A stretch of 34,309 nucleotides of DNA from Chloracidobacterium sp. UBA6041 (GTDB taxonomy: Bacteria > Acidobacteriota > Blastocatellia > Pyrinomonadales > Pyrinomonadaceae): NCBI GenBank assembly GCA_002427845.1, contig DIYZ01000184.1, positions 1 through 34,309 on the forward strand. Direction: 5' to 3'. Made by a program: the position numbers and the translations under genes. A model generated the notes under the pieces. The model did no database searches. It saw only the letters and a program-made list of their open reading frames with translations, and had not been told where the DNA came from. Positions 17,105 to 23,977 of this stretch are shown here, one piece after another; the stretch's first letter is position 1, and each line of letters starts with the position of its first letter.

Positions 17105-18349
17105 TCAGGCAGCAGCGCCATCAATACCCGTTAAGCTCTCGCCGGGAATGGCGCGCCGCCGTTCCACCATTTCGCTGGTAATTACAAACTCTTTCACTCT
17201 CTTTTGCGAGGGCAGGGTGTACATCGCGTCCAGCAGCAGCTCTTCCAGGATCATCATTAGTCCGCGGGCACCGACTTTCCGCTCGACCGCCTGGCGCGCA
17301 ACTAACTTTAACGCATCTTCCGTGAACTTCAGCTTCACATTGTCAAAGTCAAACTTCTTTTGATACTGCTTGACGAGCGCATTCTTCGGCTCTGTCAGAA
17401 TCTTAATCAGCGCGCCTTCATCGAGCTCATGGAGCACGCCACAAACAGGCAGCCGTCCGACAAACTCAGGAATCAAGCCAAACCGGATAAGATCCTCGGG
17501 CTGGACTGCCGCCAGCGCTTCCGCGTGACGATGGCGACCGGTCTTCACTTCCGCCTGGAAGCCGAGGGACTTATTGCGTAGCCGCCGCTCGATCACTTTC
17601 TCAAGACCAACGAAGGCTCCGCCGCAAATGAAAAGAATGTTCGACGTATCGATGGGGAAGAATTCCTGATGCGGATGTTTGCGTCCGCCCTGCGGCGGAA
17701 CGTTCGCAATGGTTCCTTCGAGAATTTTCAACAACGCCTGCTGCACGCCTTCACCGGAAACGTCTCGCGTAATGGAGGGGTTTTCATCTTTGCGGCAAAT
17801 CTTATCGACTTCGTCTATATAAATAATGCCTTGCTGCGCGCGTTCAACGTCTCCGTTCGCTGACTGCAGAAGTTTCAGGATGATGTTTTCCACGTCTTCG
17901 CCGACATATCCGGCTTCGGTGAGCGTGGTGGCATCGACGATCGTGAACGGCACGCTGAGCATGCGCGCAAGCGTCTGCGCAAGCAGCGTTTTGCCGGTGC
18001 CCGTCGGCCCAATCAGCAGGATGTTCGCTTTTTGAATTTCAACTTCCGAGCGTCGACGTCCGAGCTCGATGCGTTTGTAGTGCTGGTAGACGGCGACGGC
18101 CAGGCGCTTCTTGGTTTCGTCCTGACCGATCACATACTCGTCAAGAAAGTTTTTGATCTCACCGGGCTTCGGCAGCGGCGGTCGCGTGGCAACGGATTCG
18201 GCCTGCTGATCGTCGGTGATGATCTCATTGCAGATGTCTATACACTCGTTGCAGATGTAGACGGTCGGGCCGGCAATGAGTTTCTTAACTTCATTCTGCG
18301 ACTTACCACAGAATGAACAGCGCAGCGTGTCGTCGGTTCGTCTAACCAT
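17105..18349 (-). CDS. clpX: ClpX, ATP-binding unfoldase of ClpXP
   Basis: 414 aa. The N-terminal zinc-binding domain uses Cys11, Cys14, Cys33 and Cys36 (CSFC, CNEC). The AAA+ core has Walker A GPTGTGKT (114-121), Walker B IIYIDEVDKI and the sensor region. It unfolds substrates and feeds them to ClpP, encoded two genes upstream. A second, free-standing copy of the zinc domain is encoded between clpP and clpX. AAGGAG lies about 12 nt before the ATG. Confidence 0.97.
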   Translation of the reverse strand: MVRRTDDTLRCSFCGKSQNEVKKLIAGPTVYICNECIDICNEIITDDQQAESVATRPPLPKPGEIKNFLDEYVIGQDETKKRLAVAVYQHYKRIELGRRRSEVEIQKANILLIGPTGTGKTLLAQTLARMLSVPFTIVDATTLTEAGYVGEDVENIILKLLQSANGDVERAQQGIIYIDEVDKICRKDENPSITRDVSGEGVQQALLKILEGTIANVPPQGGRKHPHQEFFPIDTSNILFICGGAFVGLEKVIERRLRNKSLGFQAEVKTGRHRHAEALAAVQPEDLIRFGLIPEFVGRLPVCGVLHELDEGALIKILTEPKNALVKQYQKKFDFDNVKLKFTEDALKLVARQAVERKVGARGLMMILEELLLDAMYTLPSQKRVKEFVITSEMVERRRAIPGESLTGIDGAAA

Positions 18350-18386
18350 ATGTTAGGGGATCTCCTTGAGCTTCGATCGAACGACT

Positions 18387-18608
18387 CTACTTAGTGATAA
18401 CCGCGGAGTTGCTGGAAAGGTCCGGGCTCGTAACCATCTGGTGATAGCGCTCGACGCACTCGTTACAAATAAAGGCGCTCTTGCCGATCATTTGTTTAGG
18501 AACTCCGGGTGTGCGCTGCGGAGTTCCGGAAACGATGTTTGCAACTTCGCCTTTGGATCTTCCGCAAAACGAGCAACTAAACCCGCGGGCTTTCATTTTG
18601 GCAATCAT
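18387..18608 (-). CDS. stand-alone ClpX-type zinc-binding domain mini-protein
   Basis: 73 aa. Cys12, Cys15, Cys48 and Cys51 (CSFCGRSKGEV...FICNECVERYHQ) reproduce the zinc-binding domain of ClpX, but with a longer loop of about 32 residues between the Cys pairs instead of 18, and with no AAA+ part. GGAGGA stands 6 nt before the ATG, so it is translated as a real gene. It sits between clpP (26 nt) and clpX (37 nt) on the same strand, almost certainly in one operon. In ClpX this domain dimerises and binds substrates and adaptors. A free copy could act as adaptor, competitor or dimerisation partner; that is inference. Confidence 0.85.
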   Translation of the reverse strand: MIAKMKARGFSCSFCGRSKGEVANIVSGTPQRTPGVPKQMIGKSAFICNECVERYHQMVTSPDLSSNSAVITK

Positions 18609-18633
18609 CGGCGTCCTCCGAAGGTGGTAGGCG

Positions 18634-19218
18634 CTATTCGCGGTGCGCGATCACCTCGTCTATTAAACCATATTCCTTAGCTTGTGCGGCAGACATTATT
18701 TTGTCGCGCTCGACGTCGCGCTCGACGGTTTCAAAGTCCTGGCCGGTATGTTTGGCGATAATTTGAGAGGTGAGTTCGCGCATGCGCAGAATTTCTTCCG
18801 CCTGGATACGAATATCGGTGGCTTGTCCCTGCGATCCGCCAGTTGGCTGGTGAATCAGTATCCGTGAATTAGGCAAAGCGAAACGTTTGCCCTTGGCGCC
18901 GGCGGCCAACAACAGCGCTCCCATCGATGCACACTGGCCAACGCAGATAGTGGTTACGTCCGGTCGGATAAACTGCATCGTGTCATACACCGCCATACCC
19001 GCGGTGATGGAGCCGCCGGGCGAGTTGATGTAGATGTTGATATCTTTCTCCGGATCTTCAGCTTCGAGGAAGAGAAGCTGCGCTACGATCAGGTTAGCAA
19101 TCTGATCGTCAATGGGTGTGCCCAGGAAAATAATATTATCTTTAAGGAGCCGCGAATAAATATCGAACGCGCGTTCACCACGCGACGTTTGCTCGACGAC
19201 CATCGGGACTAAAGCCAT
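18634..19218 (-). CDS. clpP: ATP-dependent Clp protease proteolytic subunit
   Basis: 194 aa. The serine-protease triad is complete: Ser98 (CASMGALLL), His123 (LIHQPTGG) and Asp172 (ERDKIMSA). Fourteen copies form the proteolytic chamber that works with ClpX. Length and the short N-terminal propeptide region (MALVPMVVEQTSRGERAFD) fit the family. It follows tig after a heptamer repeat and precedes the zinc-finger mini-gene and clpX. Confidence 0.97.
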   Translation of the reverse strand: MALVPMVVEQTSRGERAFDIYSRLLKDNIIFLGTPIDDQIANLIVAQLLFLEAEDPEKDINIYINSPGGSITAGMAVYDTMQFIRPDVTTICVGQCASMGALLLAAGAKGKRFALPNSRILIHQPTGGSQGQATDIRIQAEEILRMRELTSQIIAKHTGQDFETVERDVERDKIMSAAQAKEYGLIDEVIAHRE

Positions 19219-19253
19219 AGGATCTCATTAACCTTTCTGAACATGCCAAAGAC

Positions 19254-19345
19254 AAAAGGATGAAGAATGAAGCAGGAAAGATGAAAAAAGTTCAGAGTCA
19301 AACTCTGCCCTTACCTCATCCTTCATCCTTCATTCTTCACCCCTT
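19254..19345. repeat. heptameric inverted repeat running into the 3' end of tig
   Basis: The left arm (AAAAGGATGAAGAATGAAGC, from 19254) and the right arm (TCATCCTTCATCCTTCATTC, from 19316) are reverse complements in 7-bp steps. The right arm crosses the tig stop at 19323 and continues into its last codons. Confidence 0.85.
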
Positions 19346-20669
19346 CTTCGCGCCACTCTTCGTCCGTTACTCGGGCGTTTTCAACTAAGAGGTCAAGCGC
19401 TTTGCGATTGCGCAACCTGTTCGCGATGCTACGTTCGCCCCCTTCCTTTGTCAAGACGCTGCGCACCTGCTCTATTGACTGTTGTGAGCCTCTAGCGAGC
19501 GCCTGGATCTCCGCTTCGATCTCCTCGTTTGCGACGTCAATCTTTTCTTCTTCGGCGATGCGCTCGAGCAGCATCGAGCCGCGCACATCCTGCTCCGCCT
19601 GCGCCCGCAACTCTTCCCGCGCGCCCTCCCAATTTATTTCCTGATTGCGCGGATCGACACCTCTTCCGATCATGTCGCGAACTACACTCTCCAGACGATA
19701 ATTCGTCTGATGGTCGATGAGACTTTGCGGCACTTCAAACGGATGACCTTCGAGAATTTTTCTCATCAATTCAGCGCGCAGCCGATGGTTGGCCTCTTCT
19801 ACCGCGCGATTCTCCAGGTCTTCGCGAATTTTGGCGCGTAACGTGGTCACAGAATCAAAATCTTCGCCCATGCTGCGCGCCCATTCGTCATCGAGTTCCG
19901 GAAGTTCTTTAACGCGAACAGCCGTCACCTTTGCGATGTATTCAACTTTCTTGCCCGCAAGTCCTTTAGACTTAAAATCCTCGGGATAATCAACAACAAA
20001 CGTCTTTTCGTCGTCAGCCTTCACTCCAATCAGGTTGTCGGTAAACTCCTGCTGCACGCCCTTGCCGCCAAGTGTTACCTCGACGTCATCCGCCTTGATG
20101 TTTTCTTCTTCAGGGCGATCGATCGTATCACCGAGAAACTTTCCTTCAACATTAATGGTGACCGTGTCGCCAATTGCTGCCCCGCGATCTTCCACCGGCT
20201 GCATGGCTGCCGATGTCTCCCTCAAAGCCTCCAGCATTTCATCGACGTTTGCATCCGTGATTGGTCGAATTTGCCGGACTGCCTCGATGCCTTTGTATTC
20301 TCCCAGCTCAACTTTGGGCAGGACCTCAACATTTACCTTCACGGAAATCGGCTCTTCCCCGAATTTCTCCAGCGCTTCCGCGTTGTCGAGTTGAACGTCA
20401 GGCTCACCGAGAGCGTTGAGCTCATGCTTGTTTATGGCTTCGTTCACGGCCTCGGGAACAAGCTCTTGCAGGGCCTGAGCGCGAATCTCATTTTTGAAGC
20501 GCGTGCGCACGACGGCTCGTGGCGCATGCCCGGGACGAAAGCCGGGCACGTTTACCTGTTTCGCGTAGCGATCGCTGATACGGTCGTAGGTTTCGCGGAC
20601 TGCCGCCTTTTCAATTTCAATTTTGATCTCCTTACGCGTTGGGGAGACATCAACAAATTCAGTCTTCAT
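19323..20669 (-). CDS. tig: trigger factor, ribosome-associated chaperone and prolyl isomerase
   Basis: 448 aa from ATG 20669 (MKTEFVDVSPTRKEIKIEIE). Binds nascent chains at the ribosome exit. The N-terminal ribosome-binding domain includes the GFRPGHAPRAVV loop (normally GFRxGKxP), so the signature Lys is His here. An FKBP-type domain (about 150-240) follows, then a helical C-terminal domain. A GTG ten codons upstream (20699) has a better ribosome-binding site (AAGGAAGGA) and could be the true start. The last residues (VKNEG) and the stop are encoded by the heptamer repeat. Confidence 0.93.
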   Translation of the reverse strand: MKTEFVDVSPTRKEIKIEIEKAAVRETYDRISDRYAKQVNVPGFRPGHAPRAVVRTRFKNEIRAQALQELVPEAVNEAINKHELNALGEPDVQLDNAEALEKFGEEPISVKVNVEVLPKVELGEYKGIEAVRQIRPITDANVDEMLEALRETSAAMQPVEDRGAAIGDTVTINVEGKFLGDTIDRPEEENIKADDVEVTLGGKGVQQEFTDNLIGVKADDEKTFVVDYPEDFKSKGLAGKKVEYIAKVTAVRVKELPELDDEWARSMGEDFDSVTTLRAKIREDLENRAVEEANHRLRAELMRKILEGHPFEVPQSLIDHQTNYRLESVVRDMIGRGVDPRNQEINWEGAREELRAQAEQDVRGSMLLERIAEEEKIDVANEEIEAEIQALARGSQQSIEQVRSVLTKEGGERSIANRLRNRKALDLLVENARVTDEEWREEGVKNEG

Positions 20670-20681
20670 TAAACTACTGGG

Positions 20682-20707
20682 CCCGTTGGGATGTTTCACT
20701 CAACGGG
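20682..20707. promoter_or_regulatory. hairpin spanning the alternative tig start
   Basis: CCCGTTG and CAACGGG form a 7-bp perfect stem around a 12-nt loop that contains the alternative GTG start (20697-20699). Folded mRNA could occlude that start and favour the inner ATG. This is inferred from sequence alone. Confidence 0.3.
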
Positions 20708-20727
20708 CATCCTTCCTTCAAGAATGT

Positions 20728-20909
<182 letters not shown>

Positions 20910-21010
20910 GCTTGCGCACCATTCCGACGTATTTTTCAAGTCGCAAAAAAGAATATCACGTGTGACTAGATTTAGTCATAGAGCCGTTGTTTCAACGTCT
21001 GCGCAGTCGC

Positions 21011-21152
21011 CGCTCCGTTAGGAGCCAAATATTTATAGAGTGCGCTTTCTTTTAACCACCCTTTCACGCGAAATGAAATGCCCGCATTTCATTTCGCGTG
21101 AAAACGCTGCAGAGAGGGAGCGTTTCTATAAATATCTCGCCCCTACGGAGCG
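21011..21152. repeat. nested palindromic element, 142 bp
   Basis: The outer arms (CGCTCCGTTAGGAGCCAAAT at 21011 and its near complement ending CCCCTACGGAGCG at 21152) continue through ATATTTATAG. Inside lies a perfect 20-bp stem with a 2-nt loop (21062-21103; arm TTTCACGCGAAATGAAATGC). It occupies most of the tRNA-Leu to GntR gap and has no coding content. Confidence 0.9.
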
Positions 21153-21181
21153 AAATCCTGGAGAGCAAATAGGGGATAAGT

Positions 21182-21439
21182 TCACGCGACCCGATAGGTC
21201 GTTTTCTGTTGTCCGAGGAAATCTTTACCGGTTTCTTTGGTAATCAAGCCGGCGAGCTCCAACTCGAAATATGCGCGTTGAATCTCCCCTTTATCTACGG
21301 AAAGCTTTTGCGCCAGCGCTGCTGGTGAGGGAAGCGTTTCTCCGGAAGCTACGGCCTTGCTGCCAATTTGATTTTCAATTTGTTCGCGCACCTGTGCATA
21401 TACAGGGCCCTTGGACAAGTCCTGTAGCTCGATGTTCAT
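21182..21439 (-). CDS. short GntR-type HTH transcriptional regulator
   Basis: 85 aa from ATG 21439 (MNIELQDLSKGPVYAQ), preceded by AGAGATG. Other ATGs lie at 21445 and a further in-frame start at 21484. The winged-helix part is recognisable: VYAQVREQIENQI, then ETLPSPAALAQKLSVDKGEIQRAYFELELAGLI, the standard GntR DNA-binding pattern. There is no effector-binding domain, so it is YtrA-like in size but shorter. It directly follows the SIS-domain gene on the same strand and may control it. Confidence 0.8.
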   Translation of the reverse strand: MNIELQDLSKGPVYAQVREQIENQIGSKAVASGETLPSPAALAQKLSVDKGEIQRAYFELELAGLITKETGKDFLGQQKTTYRVA

Positions 21440-21464
21440 AATCATCTCTAGTTTGTAACGCAAA

Positions 21465-21492
21465 CTGTTAGTTTGCGACCGCAAGCTAACAG
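21465..21492. repeat. hairpin between the SIS gene and the GntR gene
   Basis: CTGTTAGTTTGCG and CGCAAGCTAACAG form a 13-bp stem with one G-T pair and a 2-nt loop. It lies in the short gap between the two genes and could tune expression of the second, or be a repeat. Confidence 0.65.
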
Positions 21493-21499
21493 CTTTGCG

Positions 21500-22534
21500 C
21501 TAAAGCGTTCGCGTCACTTTCGAGAGCGATCGAGGCTGGTCCGGATCCAGTCCTTTGGCGTCAGCCAGCAAGGCAGCGAATAGTTGCGCTGGGATTATAT
21601 AGGGAATCGGCGCCACAAACTCGTCAATTTCTTTGGGCATGACGATCGCGCGCGAACAATCTCCGGCTGCTTCGAGGTCGCTGGTGATCGCCAGGGTGTC
21701 AGCACGCAATTCTCGCAATCGTTTAATCAGACTTTTCACGCCCGGCAGCATGACGCCTGGAGGCGCGAAAAGAATGACGGGGAAATGACGTTCAACCATC
21801 GCTACCGGTCCATGTAGAAAATCTGCCGAAGAAAAACGTTCGGCTACGACGTAGCAAGTTTCCATTAACTTCAGCGCCAGCTCATACGCGTTTGCATACG
21901 CGAGTCCACGGCCTACCACGACGCAGTTTTCCATGAAAACATAACGTTGGACCAGCTCAAGAATTGCCGGCTGTTGTTCCAGCGCGCGAGCGGCGAAGTC
22001 AGGAATTGCATCGTAGGTCCAGACGGGCCGGCTTTCGGCGAGTTCTGCCGCCAGCATGTAAAAGAGCATCATCTGCCCGGTGAAGGTCTTGGTTGCCGCA
22101 ACCGATCGCTCACGTCCGCCATGCATCAGTAGCGTTTCGTCAACATAACTTACCATTGCCGACGAAGGTTCGTTTGTTATGCCAACCGTGTAGGCGCCGC
22201 AGGCGCGGGCGTTTTCAAGTACCTGGTTTATGTCTTCGCCGGCGCCGGACTGCGATACGCCGACGACCAGAGCATGTCGCAGGTTGAGTTTTGCGCCGTA
22301 GAGCGTGTGCACCGAAGGCGCAGAAAGCGAAACGGGAATGCCGGTAGTAATCTCCAGCAGGTAACGCCCAAACAGTGCGGCGTTATCGGAACTGCCTCGA
22401 GCTACGAGCACGATCAGATCGATCTCGCGCTGTTTGAGAAAAACTCCCAGGCGCGAGATCTTTGTGCGCTCAGCTTGAATGGTGCGAGCCAGCGCCTTGG
22501 GTTGTTCGGCTATTTCCTGAAGCATCAACGACAA
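21500..22534 (-). CDS. double SIS-domain amino-sugar phosphate isomerase/deaminase (GlmS C-half or NagB-II type)
   Basis: 344 aa. Two sugar-isomerase (SIS) domains without the glutaminase domain of GlmS, the architecture of the NagB-II/AgaS glucosamine-6-phosphate deaminases. Visible: ARGSSDNAALF (first SIS, about 45-55), SQSGAGEDINQ (about 115), and VAATKTFTGQMM where GlmS-type proteins bind the sugar phosphate. The C-terminal DQPRSLSKVTRTL is typical of the group. Likely role: deamination of glucosamine-6-phosphate to fructose-6-phosphate in GlcNAc use, supported by the adjacent GntR regulator and a probable hexosaminidase remnant. Exact substrate not proven. Confidence 0.85.
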   Translation of the reverse strand: MSLMLQEIAEQPKALARTIQAERTKISRLGVFLKQREIDLIVLVARGSSDNAALFGRYLLEITTGIPVSLSAPSVHTLYGAKLNLRHALVVGVSQSGAGEDINQVLENARACGAYTVGITNEPSSAMVSYVDETLLMHGGRERSVAATKTFTGQMMLFYMLAAELAESRPVWTYDAIPDFAARALEQQPAILELVQRYVFMENCVVVGRGLAYANAYELALKLMETCYVVAERFSSADFLHGPVAMVERHFPVILFAPPGVMLPGVKSLIKRLRELRADTLAITSDLEAAGDCSRAIVMPKEIDEFVAPIPYIIPAQLFAALLADAKGLDPDQPRSLSKVTRTL

Positions 22535-22561
22535 GAAAGGGATTCCTTCCCCGAAGTAGTA

Positions 22562-22622
22562 AGACAGACATTCCTGTCTGTCTGATTCTAATCAACGCGA
22601 ATGACAGGCAGGAATGCCTGTC
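22562..22622. repeat. double hairpin, ACAGACATTCC type
   Basis: Two perfect hairpins in a row: AGACAGACA-TTCC-TGTCTGTCT (22562-22583) and GACAGGCA-GGAA-TGCCTGTC (22603-22622). They are also roughly reverse complements of each other. Located just upstream of the SIS gene. Confidence 0.85.
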
Positions 22623-22700
22623 CTACCTAAAGCCGGCATTGTATTCCCCGTCGATTTCGGTTAAATACGTACCGTTCTTGTCCAAGACCAGTTCCGGCAT
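22623..22700 (-). other. 25-codon open frame ending at the double hairpin
   Basis: Begins MPELVLDKNGTYLTEIDGEY behind an A/G-rich stretch and stops (TAG) exactly where the double hairpin starts. It could be the head of a truncated gene or chance. No family recognised. Confidence 0.25.
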
Positions 22701-22744
22701 TTTTCTTTTCTTCAATGCTGAACACTTTAACACGAAGCGCGCAG

Positions 22745-22900
22745 ATGCGTCCGTTGTTGCTTCTCGTCTCGATTGTCATCATCAGTTCGACCGCGGTATC
22801 GCAGAAGCCGCGCCCAGTTTCGTCAATTCAACTAATACCTCAGCCCAGACAAATGGTTGGGACTATTGTGGATTCTTTATTCGCGCAAGATATTTATTAA
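22745..22900 (+). pseudogene. probable 5' fragment of a secreted GH20 beta-N-acetylhexosaminidase
   Basis: 51 codons. A signal peptide (MRPLLLLVSIVIISSTAVSQ) is followed by SIQLIPQPRQMVG, which resembles the IIPQP start of the GH20 N-terminal domain. The frame ends at TAA 22898, and the palindromic repeat at 22911 follows at once. Intact enzymes run to 500-800 residues, so this is a truncated remnant if the call is right. The divergent SIS/GntR pair fits an amino-sugar locus. The evidence is a short motif plus context; a small secreted protein is the alternative. An in-frame ATG also exists at 22715. Confidence 0.4.
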
Positions 22901-22910
22901 GGTCTAAAAG

Positions 22911-23043
22911 CTTATCCACTGATTACGCAGATAACGGTTCTTTAAGAGCCTGGAGGGGTGAACCAAACCGTAGAGAGGTTCTTTTCGGGTCCGCTTTTCG
23001 GCGTTTCTTGTTCCAATCTGTGTAATCGGCGGAATCTGCGGAT
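22911..23043. repeat. intergenic inverted repeat of GATTACGCAGAT-type words
   Basis: The left arm CTTATCCACTGATTACGCAG (from 22911) pairs with the right arm AATCTGTGTAATCGGCGGAA continuing to TCTGCGGATT (to about 23043). The arms are separated by about 90 bp of unique sequence. Same family as 1461-1546. Confidence 0.75.
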
Positions 23044-23070
23044 TGATTAAATTGGAAAGGAGACACTCAA

Positions 23071-23361
23071 ATGCCAACTTACATCACGCTACTTCGCTGG
23101 ACACAACAGGGCGCGGCAGGGATAAAGGATAGTCCGAACCGTCTCGATGCCGGCCGCGAAGCGTTCAAGAAACTGGGGGCGGAAATCAAAGATGTCTATA
23201 TGACGATGGGCCGCTACGATCTGGTCTGCGTAGTCGAAGCTCCCGACGACGAAACGGCTGCTCGCGCGCTGCTTTCGCTCGGAAGCAAGGGCAGCATTCA
23301 AAGCGAAACTCTGAAAGCATTCACCGAAGACGAGTACCGCAAGATCGTCGCATCACTCTGA
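23071..23361 (+). CDS. GYD-domain protein
   Basis: 96 aa. It matches the GYD family (ferredoxin-like alpha-beta fold) throughout: MPTYITLLRWTQQG at the start, DVYMTMGRYDLVCVVEAPDD in the middle (the usual GxYD pattern is GRYD) and AFTEDEYRKI at the end. The function of the family is unknown. GGAGA stands about 9 nt before the ATG. It sits alone between palindromic repeats. Confidence 0.9.
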   Translation: MPTYITLLRWTQQGAAGIKDSPNRLDAGREAFKKLGAEIKDVYMTMGRYDLVCVVEAPDDETAARALLSLGSKGSIQSETLKAFTEDEYRKIVASL

Positions 23362-23478
23362 TTTCCAAGCGGTTGTTCAGGTAAGGGGTCAGATCGAAAT
23401 CTTAGGCTAAATTGACCCGGGTTTACTGGGAGCGCGGGCGCCCGCTCTAAGATTAGAGCCCTAACCCAACACCTCCAA

Positions 23479-23623
23479 CGCGGCTTTGCCGCCTTGCGTG
23501 CGGAAAGGCTATGGCCTTTCCGACCAGCACTTTTCCAATTTTGGTGAGGCGCAGTCTCATGAAGTTTAGGGGACACGCAGCGGAAAGCCGGAGGCTTTCC
23601 GCACGGAAGTCGGCAAAGCCGCG
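23479..23623. repeat. MITE-like element: two 43-bp inverted arms, each a hairpin
   Basis: The left arm (23479-23522) begins CGCGGCTTTGCCG and contains GGAAAGGC-TAT-GGCCTTTCC. The right arm (23581-23623) is about 90 percent its reverse complement, contains GCGGAAAGCC-GGA-GGCTTTCCGC and ends CGGCAAAGCCGCG. A 58-bp unrelated centre lies between. No coding sequence. Just upstream (23430-23458) are CGGGCGCCCG and CTCTAAGATTAGAG palindromes. Confidence 0.8.
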
Positions 23624-23638
23624 GGGATTTGAGGGATT

Positions 23639-23977
23639 CTATTGTCGGTGATAGCCCGGTCCGCGCAGTACGCGTCCGGCCAGGGCCTTCGTCCGGAGAC
23701 CGTCGTACACGGTGAGTTGACCATTCACGATCACATGCTTGATGCCGTCGGGATGTTGATTAGGGTTTTCAAAGGTTGCGCGATCAAAAACGCGCTGCGG
23801 ATCGAAGATCGTGATGTCGGCGTATGAGCCCACCTGCAATAACCCCCGATCCCGCAATCCAACACGCGCGGCCGGAAGGCCGGTCATCTTGTGTATCGCT
23901 TGTTCAAGAGTCAACAGATGCTCGTCTCTAACATAGCGACCTAAGATTCGCGGGTAGGTTCTAAACGCTATGTGACT
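23639..23977 (-). pseudogene. C-terminal fragment of a D-aminoacylase / N-acyl-D-amino-acid deacylase
   Basis: 113 codons in one frame, beginning without a start: SHIAFRTYPRILGRYVRDEH then LLTLEQAIHKMTGLPA, LGLRDRGL-like sequence, YADITIFDP, PDGIKHVIVNGQ and AGRVLRGPGYHRQ. This is the end of the amidohydrolase family that deacylates N-acyl-D-amino acids. The N-terminal 400 or so residues, with most metal ligands, are absent. The fragment is cut where the murE frame begins on the opposite strand. The open frame from a TTG at 23914 is not a real start. Confidence 0.85.
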
